From Gammaproteobacteria bacterium RIFCSPHIGHO2_12_FULL_35_23 (GTDB taxonomy: Bacteria; Pseudomonadota; Gammaproteobacteria; UBA12402), in contig MGXT01000023.1 of assembly GCA_001801465.1 (NCBI GenBank), forward strand, positions 253,809-317,808: a DNA stretch of 64,000 bases, in the 5' to 3' direction. Below the pieces are notes generated by a model. That model had not been told where the DNA came from. It saw only the letters and a program-made list of their open reading frames with translations, and did not search any database. Of the stretch, positions 25,838 through 33,054 are shown piece by piece (the first letter of the stretch is position 1; each line of letters starts with the position of its first letter). The position numbers were made by a program, and so were the translations under genes.

Positions 25838-26278
25838 CTAATTAAACCAAAACACTACTCTATAATCATTCCATTCCTCATTTTCTAGGTCTTCCTCGTA
25901 TATTCCAAAATAATATTCTGGCGGATAGGTATTAATAAAACCGTGTGGAAAAGTATTAGGTTGAATATATATTTCAGTTTTATTCCAAAATTCACAGGCT
26001 TCTTTTAAAGACATATAGGAAGGACATATACCCCCTAATTCTTCAAAAAATAATTTACCAGAATCACTTAAATCAGAAGGTAACCCCCTGGCTTCTAAGG
26101 TAGGTAGATCAATATTATATTTCTCTCTTTCATATCCTCTTATATTAGCAATATGAGAAAACCTCATATAATTTCTATCTGCGCCATGCATATCACGAGA
26201 ATATGAATGTATTCTTTCAATCATTACCCATTTACCATCAACTTTTTTTTCAGTACAAATTGTAATATCAGTTCCCAT
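25838..26278 (-). CDS. conserved phage hypothetical protein (146 aa)
   Basis: The frame is open to 26371, but the true start is ATG 26278: AAGGAGAA lies 8 nt upstream and the product then begins 'MGTDITICTEKKVDGKWVMI'. This opening, the 'RNYMRFSHIANIRGYER' segment and 'RGLPSDLSDSG' match a conserved phage family of unknown function seen in many tailed phages. It overlaps the upstream gene by 11 bp. Confidence 0.7.
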   Translation of the reverse strand: MGTDITICTEKKVDGKWVMIERIHSYSRDMHGADRNYMRFSHIANIRGYEREKYNIDLPTLEARGLPSDLSDSGKLFFEELGGICPSYMSLKEACEFWNKTEIYIQPNTFPHGFINTYPPEYYFGIYEEDLENEEWNDYRVVFWFN

Positions 26279-26702
26279 TAGATTTATTCTCCTTTTGGTT
26301 AATAAAATCTTTATGAATATAATCAATAAAATGGTCTTTAGCTGAACGACAATAGACCCATTCCTTTTCATCTGTATTCAGGCGAGAGACAAACATTTTT
26401 CTTTTTTGCTCAAATGGCTCATAAAAAGGATTTTTAATTTCTACAAGAATACTTAAAATTGCAAAATGAAAAGAATAATCCCAAAACCAGCAAAGTTCCC
26501 CTATTTGTGGTTCTTTATATTCTTCAACTTTAATTGGTTCCCCCAAAGATTTACCAGGGATAAGAGTTTTTCCCCAATTTGAAACCTTATTAGGATTAAA
26601 TGGTTCTCTTATTATTGTTTCTCTTATTTTTACTAATTCATTTTTTATTTCTTCTGTTATTTTAACTAAGTCATCTATTCCAGCTATAACAAATCCCATC
26701 AT
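26268..26702 (-). CDS. hypothetical phage protein (144 aa)
   Basis: The protein starts 'MMGFVIAGIDDLVKITEEIK' and contains 'PQIGELCWFWDYSFHFAILS', then 'KEWVYCRSAKDHFIDYIHK'. It directly follows its neighbour (adjacent start and stop), consistent with coupled translation. I do not recognise a family. Confidence 0.6.
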   Translation of the reverse strand: MMGFVIAGIDDLVKITEEIKNELVKIRETIIREPFNPNKVSNWGKTLIPGKSLGEPIKVEEYKEPQIGELCWFWDYSFHFAILSILVEIKNPFYEPFEQKRKMFVSRLNTDEKEWVYCRSAKDHFIDYIHKDFINQKENKSNGN

Positions 26703-27332
26703 TTATTCTCCTTCTTCTTTATTATCTAGCCACTCCAAAAGCAATGAAAAGCTACCTTTGAAATCTGTTAAAAACTTTTTAAAATCTTCTTTTGTAATTC
26801 GTCTGTCACTAAAATAAATTTCTCCTGAACACATTTCTTCAAAGGTATATCCAATGAAAAATGGATTTTCTCTTTGTTTTTTTACCCATTGCTCGTATAA
26901 ATGTTTCAATTCTTCGTTGGCGTTCGACCTTTTAATTTTTTCTTTCACACCCACCCTAATCAGCTCCTTAAATTTATCGATAGATTTTTTTCTCTCTGGG
27001 TCCCATCCACTATAAGAAATTCCATAGGCCAAACCTATATCTCCTGGAATTGCATTGTGCCTTTCTTTCTTCACTTCCACCAAACTATTCGTCCAATCAC
27101 CTGGGTACCATTTTTCTACGAAATCATGTGATATAACATAACGCACCATATCGGTTCCATGAAATCTTTTTCCTTCCTTATCAATAACGGGAGGACCTTT
27201 TAAATTTCTATTTAAATTTGAATGAAAAAATATTGTTAGCTCTAGATTGCCATCATAAGAAGCTGTTATCCATCCATTTCCACAATGTAATAAAACATAC
27301 TCTTTCAAATCATCAATCGTTAGTTTGTTCAT
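26703..27332 (-). CDS. hypothetical phage protein (209 aa)
   Basis: A mixed alpha/beta protein: 'GWITASYDGNLELTIFFHSN' near the start, a central 'FVEKWYPGDWTNSLVEVKKE', and a helical C-terminal half rich in Lys/Glu. The gene starts within 1 bp of the previous stop. It is the largest member of the leftward small-gene run and has no recognisable domain. Confidence 0.6.
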   Translation of the reverse strand: MNKLTIDDLKEYVLLHCGNGWITASYDGNLELTIFFHSNLNRNLKGPPVIDKEGKRFHGTDMVRYVISHDFVEKWYPGDWTNSLVEVKKERHNAIPGDIGLAYGISYSGWDPERKKSIDKFKELIRVGVKEKIKRSNANEELKHLYEQWVKKQRENPFFIGYTFEEMCSGEIYFSDRRITKEDFKKFLTDFKGSFSLLLEWLDNKEEGE

Positions 27333-27517
27333 TAAAAATCACCTCTTTTTAGATGGCTAAGCTCTATTCTCATGAGATGTATTTCTTCCTTCATTTTATT
27401 AATAACCTCTCTTAAGTCAGTAAGGATACCTTTAATATGAGCAAGATCTGCTGGATAATATCCAATTACCTTTCCGCTCGCATCAAAAGCTTCATAGACA
27501 TCATATTTTTTCATCAT
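27332..27517 (-). CDS. small hypothetical protein (61 aa)
   Basis: It starts at tandem ATGs (27517/27514) that overlap the stop of the tiny membrane gene upstream. The product begins 'MMKKYDVYEAFDASGKVIGY' and ends in a heptad-rich helix (LREVINKMKEEIHLMRIELS). No family is assigned. Confidence 0.55.
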   Translation of the reverse strand: MMKKYDVYEAFDASGKVIGYYPADLAHIKGILTDLREVINKMKEEIHLMRIELSHLKRGDF

Positions 27518-27678
27518 CGATTCTCCTTAAAAAAATAAGCAATGGCGTGAAGCTCATTATCAATCTTTTCCATTTTCTTTTTATGCTTTTTTTCACGCCA
27601 AGAGTAGATAAAAATTCCCACATTAATACCGGTTAAAAACGTAGTGAGGACAATGCAATTTAAATCAAAGTAATTCAT
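27514..27678 (-). CDS. tiny membrane protein (54 aa)
   Basis: It begins 'MNYFDLNCIVLTTFLTGINV' with one transmembrane helix and a basic cytoplasmic tail 'WREKKHKKKMEKIDNELHAI'. TTAAGGAGAATC near its end serves as the ribosome site for the overlapping next gene. It is one of at least four small membrane proteins encoded consecutively. Confidence 0.5.
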   Translation of the reverse strand: MNYFDLNCIVLTTFLTGINVGIFIYSWREKKHKKKMEKIDNELHAIAYFFKENR

Positions 27679-27679
27679 T

Positions 27680-27817
27680 TTATCCCCCATAATTTCCCGG
27701 CAATCGATGCTGCAGATACAAAACCACCATCAGCAATCCAATGCTAAATACACATAACCCGATATAAAACTTTTCGTTGTACCAGAAGTCTTTTAATTTT
27801 TGTTTTAGTTTATTCAT
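27680..27817 (-). CDS. tiny membrane protein (45 aa)
   Basis: I choose ATG 27817 (MNKLKQKLKDFWYNEKFYIG), which overlaps the stop of the preceding gene; the frame extends upstream to 27892 within that gene. One transmembrane helix (GLCVFSIGLLMVVLYLQ) follows a basic amphipathic N-terminus. Function unknown. Confidence 0.45.
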   Translation of the reverse strand: MNKLKQKLKDFWYNEKFYIGLCVFSIGLLMVVLYLQHRLPGNYGG

Positions 27818-28001
27818 CGATAACAATCTCTTTGATAACTTTTCTGTAAATTTTTTCCTGGGCGCTTTTAATAAAATTTTCACAGTACTCAAGCCCCCAA
27901 GAAGAATATTTTTCTATCCAAAAAAATAAAAACTTTTTTTCAACTCTATAACGCGTCGTCATCCCTAATCGACTTTCTACAATCCGATATCTTTTTTTCA
28001 T
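27810..28001 (-). CDS. small basic protein (63 aa)
   Basis: The product begins 'MKKRYRIVESRLGMTTRYRV' and continues with 'EKKFLFFWIEKYSSWGLEYC'. This resembles short phage proteins with a 'Y.V......FF.W' pattern. It starts directly after the upstream stop. Function unknown. Confidence 0.5.
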   Translation of the reverse strand: MKKRYRIVESRLGMTTRYRVEKKFLFFWIEKYSSWGLEYCENFIKSAQEKIYRKVIKEIVIDE

Positions 28002-28268
28002 TCAATTCGATCTCCCAAAAAAATGCTTTGTTTTTTTAGAATTTATTTTAAATAACATCTTTTTTACTTCTTTTTTTATGTGTTCAGACATCCCTTCATG
28101 TGTCAGTAATTCAAGCGCTAGTATTTGATCCCGCAAAGAAAAGCGAGATATTATAAGAGCTGCTTTATAAATCTTTTTCTTAAAGAAGAATTGGTAGTGA
28201 ACTAACACCAGCAAATTTAAAATAATCATTCCACAAACAAATCCTAAAAAAATATGCAAAAACACCAT
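28002..28268 (-). CDS. small membrane-anchored protein (88 aa)
   Basis: The frame is open to 28460, but AGGAGAAA just upstream supports ATG 28268. The product starts with a transmembrane helix (MVFLHIFLGFVCGMIILNLL) and has a basic cytoplasmic tail ending 'KKTKHFFGRSN'. The upstream part of the frame is occupied by another gene in a different frame. Function unknown. Confidence 0.5.
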   Translation of the reverse strand: MVFLHIFLGFVCGMIILNLLVLVHYQFFFKKKIYKAALIISRFSLRDQILALELLTHEGMSEHIKKEVKKMLFKINSKKTKHFFGRSN

Positions 28269-28279
28269 TTCTTTTTCTC

Positions 28280-28456
28280 CTAAAACCACAAAACAATCCC
28301 ATGGATTGCGCCAATAGGAATAACAAATACACCCAAAATACCTAGCACTAACTTCACCATAACAGTCTGATGGAATGTCCAAATTACGTTCGTTATCCAA
28401 CCTGCAATTCCTAACATTACCAAAATCACAAACCCTAAAATCATTCCCATTTTCAT
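28280..28456 (-). CDS. two-helix phage membrane protein (58 aa)
   Basis: The start is ATG 28456. The product has two hydrophobic helices, 'MGMILGFVILVMLGIAGWIT' and 'VLGILGVFVIPIGAIHGIVL', separated by 'NVIWTFHQTVMVK'. This layout (GW-x-NV-I... then G-x-F-x-x-P-x-G-A) is common among small phage inner-membrane proteins in early operons. It runs in a different frame from the longer frame covering the region. Confidence 0.55.
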   Translation of the reverse strand: MKMGMILGFVILVMLGIAGWITNVIWTFHQTVMVKLVLGILGVFVIPIGAIHGIVLWF

Positions 28457-28597
28457 TCATCTCTCAATTTTGCTCAAAATTTATATACGTTTAAACGAAT
28501 TTTAAGGTACCGCCATTCAACGATCTCTTTCGACAATATCTTCGTAGCTGTTTTTGAAAGATATCGCTGCCAATGGCTTTACGCTCGTTCTAAACAA

Positions 28598-29242
28598 CTA
28601 CCTGTCACCCACCTTCATCTTTCCACACAGGAACTTCATCCCAGCTTTGAATTTTTCATACTGTGATCCTTCCACAGCGTCCATGATCTTTCGCACCTCT
28701 GGCACCGTCACACTCCCATCTGCGTTGATTCGATTCCCATGCTCGTCAAATCCCAAGCGTCTGCAGTGCGCAACAAACGCTGCTTGCTCTGCACTTCGAA
28801 CTCGCTCTTCTTCCGCTGCGCTTCTGTTGGCAAGTCGTTTGCTTTCTTCTTCGCGAAATTTCTCCAGATTTACTTCGCGATATAAATCTAAAAACTGCGC
28901 AGGATTGGGTGGCCAATCTCGATAAAGCGTCGACACAGTGCAAAGCTTGGTAAGCGCGCTTTTAAGCAATTCCCATTCACAATTTTGTAACGCAAAGCCC
29001 CATACTTGCGTTGGAAGCGCATCTTGCGTTGCTGCAAACTTAGCCCCATAAAAATCTACTAATGTTTGCCAGACAAAAAATAAATTACTTCTCTGCGTCT
29101 CGCTCAATGCTTGGTACCAACGCTGATTGGCTAACTCGCTTTTCATCGTCTGCTCTTGCAAGTCTTTGCTCGAGCTCTGCAATAGCCTCTCGGGTTTGCT
29201 GACTGTAGGATTTTCTACGGGCAGATCTTTCTTGAGCCCCAT
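28598..29242 (-). CDS. lambda P-like helicase loader / replication protein
   Basis: A strong GGAGG lies 7 nt before ATG 29242, so the start is inside the O-like gene and the two overlap by 158 bp in different frames. The 214-aa product has 'FVWQTLVDFYGAKFAATQDA', a helical region, and 'YRDWPPNPAQFLDLYREVNL'. The latter matches the 'P....P..F..LCR' region of phage P-type proteins. In lambda the P protein delivers host DnaB to the origin. Gene order (O then P) supports this reading. Confidence 0.65.
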   Translation of the reverse strand: MGLKKDLPVENPTVSKPERLLQSSSKDLQEQTMKSELANQRWYQALSETQRSNLFFVWQTLVDFYGAKFAATQDALPTQVWGFALQNCEWELLKSALTKLCTVSTLYRDWPPNPAQFLDLYREVNLEKFREEESKRLANRSAAEEERVRSAEQAAFVAHCRRLGFDEHGNRINADGSVTVPEVRKIMDAVEGSQYEKFKAGMKFLCGKMKVGDR

Positions 29243-30062
29243 AATTGCCTCCGTTTGTTTTTAAATTATTTTGTGCTTTTGAAAGCCAAGCGTTGATATG
29301 GCGCAACATACCTGCGTGAGTTTTGCGCCTTGTCGGGTTAGCCACGTTCCAAGCTTGCAGTGCGCTAAGTTCATGGTTGAGATCGATGCCAGGATAAGCG
29401 CTCAAGAAAAAATCGTATTGAGATCTTCTCAACTCGAACATTTTTTTGCCTTTTCCAACGCAAGGGATTTCTAACACACAAGGATCGTTAGCTTGCACAG
29501 AGTTTTCGTTTTGCGAAGGCTCTGTGCTAGAAGTACAGGAAGTACTTCTTTGTTCCTGTTCCTGTTCCTGTTCCTGTTCCTGATTCGACATAGCCTTTAG
29601 GGAAGGCTTTCTGATAGCCTTATTGAAAGCCTTTATATAACTCGGACTTAAATCCCCTATAAATGATTTAAGTATTTCATATATTTCACATTTTAGTTCG
29701 CATTCTGGAAGTTCATTCCAATGAGATTCCCAATGAATAATCACATTAGGAGATTCTGGAATATTGTATTTAATAGCATTGGGCAAGAAGATTAATTTAG
29801 CTTTAAAATCTGCTTTCACGATGCCTTCCTGTAACACTTCCCGAAAGGCTTCCCGAAAGGCTTTCAATGGCCAATTTAATTCTTCTGCGATCGTTGCTTC
29901 GCCGATGCTATAAGCCCCAGGAATAGAAGTAGTATGGCGATTTGCTAATAAATAAAACCAAAGCCCTTGACCACACGGAGGAATAGAAGAAAGATTTCTA
30001 AATTTACTATCACCCCAAATGCGAACGTCTATTTTTCTAAATCTGTATTTCGAACGTGCCAT
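29085..30062 (-). CDS. lambda O-like replication initiator
   Basis: The N-terminal ~120 residues form a winged-helix domain (KYRFRKIDVRIWGDSKFRNL, then LWFYLLANRHTTSIPGAYSI, AEELNWPLKAFREAFREVL), as in phage replication initiators. A linker with five Glu-Gln pairs, encoded by five exact TGTTCC hexamers (29551-29580), separates it from a C-terminal domain (about residues 205-260). In lambda-type phages the origin lies within O; here the hexamer tract is a candidate hinge or origin-linked sequence. Confidence 0.72.
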   Translation of the reverse strand: MARSKYRFRKIDVRIWGDSKFRNLSSIPPCGQGLWFYLLANRHTTSIPGAYSIGEATIAEELNWPLKAFREAFREVLQEGIVKADFKAKLIFLPNAIKYNIPESPNVIIHWESHWNELPECELKCEIYEILKSFIGDLSPSYIKAFNKAIRKPSLKAMSNQEQEQEQEQEQRSTSCTSSTEPSQNENSVQANDPCVLEIPCVGKGKKMFELRRSQYDFFLSAYPGIDLNHELSALQAWNVANPTRRKTHAGMLRHINAWLSKAQNNLKTNGGNYGAQERSARRKSYSQQTREAIAELEQRLARADDEKRVSQSALVPSIERDAEK

Positions 30063-30063
30063 T

Positions 30064-30513
30064 TTAAATATCCAACCCCCTAGCTCGTAGAAGTTGGAAA
30101 AGAGAATCTAATTGGCGTTGAAGATTTTCTTTTTCTTTTTTCAAGGTATCGTTTTGATACTCTAAAGCACTCTGCAAAGGTCTTAATTCAAAGCCAGCTT
30201 TATAAGCCAAATATTGGAGCGGAATAAGATTGCCGGTAATAGAAAAAAGCTCTAAAAAACGCTCGTGCGGAAAATGTGCAACATGCGTAACTATCCTTGT
30301 CCACTGCCCTGCATCAATCCCCATTTCCATATAAACTTGCTTTTCATTGAGCTTGCTTTTCCTAATCGAGTACCTTATCGCTTCGGTCAATGAAGTTAAG
30401 GTCGAAATCATCTCTAAATCATCTAAAAAATAGTCCATAAACTTCCTTTGTAAGCCAGAGTCAACATGAGTCAAATTATTTGACTTCCATTGACGGTCGA
30501 TTTTCATGTACAT
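30064..30513 (-). CDS. phage HTH regulator in CII position
   Basis: The central 'LTEAIRYSIRKSKLNEKQVY' plus 'GIDAGQWTRIVTHVAHFPHE' looks like a DNA-binding helix-turn-helix of a phage/plasmid regulator family. A C-terminal coiled coil (YQNDTLKKEKENLQRQLDSL) should dimerise it. It lies between Cro and the O-like initiator, where lambda carries cII. AAGGG precedes ATG 30513. Activator function is inferred from position. Confidence 0.6.
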   Translation of the reverse strand: MYMKIDRQWKSNNLTHVDSGLQRKFMDYFLDDLEMISTLTSLTEAIRYSIRKSKLNEKQVYMEMGIDAGQWTRIVTHVAHFPHERFLELFSITGNLIPLQYLAYKAGFELRPLQSALEYQNDTLKKEKENLQRQLDSLFQLLRARGLDI

Positions 30514-30569
30514 TTTTCCCTTATTGTTGTTTTTTTACTCATTGCGAGCGGGATAAAATTTATGTGTGT

Positions 30570-30791
30570 TTATTCGTTAGGTGGATATAAATCAGGACGC
30601 AGCTCATGACGAGTCACAGCGCCATTTGTTGCAGCCTCTACTTTCAATACATGATGTGCAGGTACATAGTCCCACAAATACACCGTTTGCTGAGTAACCC
30701 CAACAGCTCGGGCAACTGCCGACTGACTTCCAATCACATCGATTGCTTTTTGAAGCGCCTTAAAATACGGATGATTCTTTTTGTTTTTCAT
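30570..30791 (-). CDS. Cro / YdaS-type repressor
   Basis: The 73-aa protein has a clear HTH, 'SQSAVARAVGVTQQTVYLWD', followed by the YdaS-like tail 'VPAHHVLKVEAATNGAVTRH...RPDLYP'. It is divergent from the CI gene, with the operator array between them. Cro-like proteins switch the phage to lytic growth by blocking the repressor promoter. It is the first gene of the leftward operon. Confidence 0.85.
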   Translation of the reverse strand: MKNKKNHPYFKALQKAIDVIGSQSAVARAVGVTQQTVYLWDYVPAHHVLKVEAATNGAVTRHELRPDLYPPNE

Positions 30792-30805
30792 AGTATCAAG
30801 ATATT

Positions 30806-30889
30806 ACAGGCAAAACCTGTCATATTCAACAGGTTTTTCCATATTTCAATAACAGGAATTATCTGTAATACTATGCAGGTTTTAGTTCC
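30806..30889. promoter_or_regulatory. CI/Cro operator array, 23-bp period
   Basis: Between the divergent cro and cI starts are four sites spaced exactly 23 bp. 30806-30820 is a perfect ACAGG-N5-CCTGT palindrome. 30829-30843 keeps only the left half. 30852-30866 is ACAGG-N5-TCTGT. 30875-30889 is GCAGG with a weak right half. The same consensus recurs upstream of 32418. The regular spacing suggests cooperative binding, as at lambda OR. Confidence 0.75.
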
Positions 30890-30908
30890 CGCAATATGAG
30901 TATGCCAA

Positions 30909-31535
30909 ATGAGTCTTGCTAAACGTTTAGGCGCCCTTTTAAAAGAGAAAAAGTTATCCGGCAATGCACTTGCTAAAAAGGTTGGTCTAACCCAGCAATC
31001 TTTATGGGAAATTACATCCGGAAAAACGAAACAGCCTAGAAATATAGGAAAAATAGCTGAGGTATTAGGCGTAGATCCCGGATGGTTACTTTTTGGAGAA
31101 AAAACAAATGCTGTCCAAAACATTTCATCTTATGAAATAAAACAGCATGTTCCTCTTTTAAAAGGGGAAAAAATAAAGGAATTTTGCGAGAATATGAATA
31201 AAACTTTAGACAAAGATACTATTTTTATTGGAATTCAAGGAAAAGCTTCTGACAAAACTTTTGCATTAGAGGTTAACGGCGATTCAATGACGGCCCCTCT
31301 TTCTACTAAACGCTCATTTTTTGAAGGAGACATTATTATAGTTGATCCTACATTAAAACCAGAAAATGGCTCTTTTATAGTAATTAATATTAATAATGAA
31401 CCAACCTTTATACAATATGTTCATAATGCTGGAAAAACTTATTTAAAACCATTAAACCCCCAATATCCAACTTTAGAAATGAACAAAAAAATGGAAATTA
31501 ATGGCGTTGTTATCCAGGTAATCAGTAAGGTATAA
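30909..31535 (+). CDS. CI-like repressor, HTH plus S24 domain
   Basis: The N-terminal HTH is 'GNALAKKVGLTQQSLWEITS' (residues ~18-37). The C-terminal LexA/CI-like domain has 'LEVNGDSMTAPLS' with Ser126, 'FEGDIIIVDP' and 'LKPLNPQYP'. Where lambda CI has the catalytic Lys192 ('TFKKL'), this protein reads 'TFIQY' with Ile168. The expected Ala-Gly cleavage site region reads 'PLLKGEKIKEF'. It therefore binds and dimerises like CI but may not self-cleave during SOS. It maintains lysogeny. Confidence 0.88.
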   Translation: MSLAKRLGALLKEKKLSGNALAKKVGLTQQSLWEITSGKTKQPRNIGKIAEVLGVDPGWLLFGEKTNAVQNISSYEIKQHVPLLKGEKIKEFCENMNKTLDKDTIFIGIQGKASDKTFALEVNGDSMTAPLSTKRSFFEGDIIIVDPTLKPENGSFIVININNEPTFIQYVHNAGKTYLKPLNPQYPTLEMNKKMEINGVVIQVISKV

Positions 31536-31537
31536 AT

Positions 31538-31807
31538 ATGCTTACATTAAATAATATTACTAGATTCTTCGAACAAAAAGTTAAACATAATATTTGTCCT
31601 AGTTGCAATAGTGGCCAATGGTCTGTTATTGGAGAGGAAAATAATGTATTTGTAGTAAAAATACCATTAGATCAAAAACTAGAGTCTATGGCGATAGGCC
31701 CTCACATGCCCGCTATTGGACTAATGTGCCAAAATTGTTATTACCTAAAATTTTATTCTTATAATCAAATTGTTGCGTCTATAGAACAAATGGACGAAAA
31801 TAAATAG
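31538..31807 (+). CDS. zinc-ribbon protein co-transcribed with the repressor (89 aa)
   Basis: It starts 2 bp after the repressor stop. It contains 'ICPSCNSGQW' and 'LMCQNCYYLKFY', two CxxC pairs about 45 residues apart that could form one zinc site. The rest is beta-rich. It is expressed with CI and so probably in the lysogen; an exclusion, immunity or regulatory role is possible but unproven. Confidence 0.65.
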   Translation: MLTLNNITRFFEQKVKHNICPSCNSGQWSVIGEENNVFVVKIPLDQKLESMAIGPHMPAIGLMCQNCYYLKFYSYNQIVASIEQMDENK

Positions 31808-31828
31808 ACCGTCCTTGGTTAAAAACCA

Positions 31829-32272
31829 TTATTTCATTAACATATACTGATCTGTAAATACACATTCATCCGGATTATTACTATTACAAGAAGCCTCTCC
31901 TCCATTTATTATCCATTTTGAATTCGGCAAAGAATAATCTGGATATAAGCTTAGTTTAGAAGCTGTTGGCATTAACAGAAGTTGACGAGTTATATTAGAA
32001 GCTTGTTGGTATGCATAAATACAATTATAGCCGGCAGAAGATGGAGAATCTTCAGAATAACTCATTTTGGCTGTAATAAGTGTATATGTAGCGGCTGGAA
32101 TTGGGCCAGCTGGAAGAACAGTATTAAAAATAGAACTTCCACCCTTAGGCTGACAGCTACTTAGATCATTATCACTCGTACATGTCACTGTATTAGGACA
32201 ATAATATAAATTAGCGCCAAAAGTTAAAGTGGCGTTCATAAATACTAACCCTAAAATTAATAATCTTTTCAT
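31829..32272 (-). CDS. secreted cysteine-rich protein, candidate lysogenic-conversion gene
   Basis: GAGGT precedes ATG 32272; a GTG two codons upstream is possible. A classical signal peptide (MKRLLILGLVFMNATLTFGA) is followed by a mature part with several cysteines (YYCPNTVTC...SSCQPK...YNCIY...ASCNSNNPDEC). It is transcribed opposite to the flanking repressor and early genes, with its own AT-rich promoter region. That is typical of a prophage moron. I do not recognise a family; export to periplasm or beyond is predicted. Confidence 0.65.
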   Translation of the reverse strand: MKRLLILGLVFMNATLTFGANLYYCPNTVTCTSDNDLSSCQPKGGSSIFNTVLPAGPIPAATYTLITAKMSYSEDSPSSAGYNCIYAYQQASNITRQLLLMPTASKLSLYPDYSLPNSKWIINGGEASCNSNNPDECVFTDQYMLMK

Positions 32273-32333
32273 ACCCACCTCTTTGATTAAAAAATAGTAA
32301 ATAATTTTATCATATTAAGTCTAAAATCAACTT

Positions 32334-32386
32334 ACAGGAAAAACCTGAATAAATATGTTGACTGTAACAGGTTGTCCCTGTAATCT
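32334..32386 (+). promoter_or_regulatory. early rightward promoter with two CI-type operators
   Basis: TTGACT (32358-32363), a 17-bp spacer and TAATCT (32381-32386) make a good sigma70 promoter. Operator ACAGG-N5-CCTGT (32367-32381) lies inside the spacer, touching the -10, and ACAGG-N5-CCTGA (32334-32348) lies upstream. Repression by CI would silence the operon beginning at 32418. Confidence 0.75.
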
Positions 32387-32417
32387 GTAAACAAGATAAC
32401 AACACGAGGTTGTAACA

Positions 32418-32912
32418 ATGATAATCAAACAAGTAGGACAAAGTACTTTAGATGCTTTTTTAGAAGAATGTATTCATGATCATATAAGAAACATAGAGTT
32501 AGATATTCATGGAGAAGAAGACTATTGGTATGAAATTTGTGCTGATTTTATGAGACAAGACAAGTTCTTAGCTTTTCTAGAGACCGATGAAGCTAAAAGA
32601 ACCCTAGAACGAGAAATTCTTCTAAACCTTTGCACATTGAGCAAATATAGAACAGATGATATAGAAGACCCAGATCTTCGTTTAGCAAGAAGTATCAAAC
32701 AATTGGTTTTTAACAAATACGCTACCACCCTTCAAGCGTTGTTGGACCAAGCTTGGAAATTCAAAGATGAAGAAGATGAAAGAATCAGAATGGAAGAGCT
32801 TGAGGCCCAAGAAGGCTATGAAGAAATTATCAGATGTGACAATGCGGCAAGAGCGCGCGATATGCAAAGTGAAAGTCGCAGTGGATGCTACTACATGGAT
32901 CAATATAAATGA
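32418..32912 (+). CDS. acidic early protein (164 aa)
   Basis: This is the first gene of the repressor-controlled rightward operon. The product is helical and very acidic (KDEEDERIRMEELEAQEGYE), with an N-terminal 'DAFLEECIHDHIRNIELDIH'. It has no recognised domain. As the first early gene it could be a host-takeover or DNA-mimic-like protein; this is inference from place and charge only. Confidence 0.65.
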   Translation: MIIKQVGQSTLDAFLEECIHDHIRNIELDIHGEEDYWYEICADFMRQDKFLAFLETDEAKRTLEREILLNLCTLSKYRTDDIEDPDLRLARSIKQLVFNKYATTLQALLDQAWKFKDEEDERIRMEELEAQEGYEEIIRCDNAARARDMQSESRSGCYYMDQYK

Positions 32913-32925
32913 TTAAGGAGAACCT

Positions 32926-33054
32926 ATGAAACACTATCACTATACACATGTCAGCTACGTGATCAAACACTTAAAATATTTAGGTGCATGGAAATATCTA
33001 AAAGGTATTTCAGTGGCGCAGTTTGTTAAAGAATTATATACCAGGAGAGTATAA
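32926..33054 (+). CDS. tiny basic protein (42 aa)
   Basis: AAGGAG precedes ATG 32926. The product (MKHYHYTHVSYVIKHLKYLG...AQFVKELYTRRV) is short, basic and aromatic. Its stop abuts the next ATG (TAAATG), implying coupling with csrA. No family is recognised. Confidence 0.45.
   Translation: MKHYHYTHVSYVIKHLKYLGAWKYLKGISVAQFVKELYTRRV

Noticed and set aside
25838..26371. 177-aa version of the conserved phage protein
   Set aside because: The extra N-terminus lies within the neighbouring gene; a clear ribosome site supports ATG 26278.
28002..28460. Single 152-aa protein
   Set aside because: The first 64 codons of this frame overlap a convincing two-helix membrane gene in another frame, and AGGAGAAA marks an internal start at 28268.
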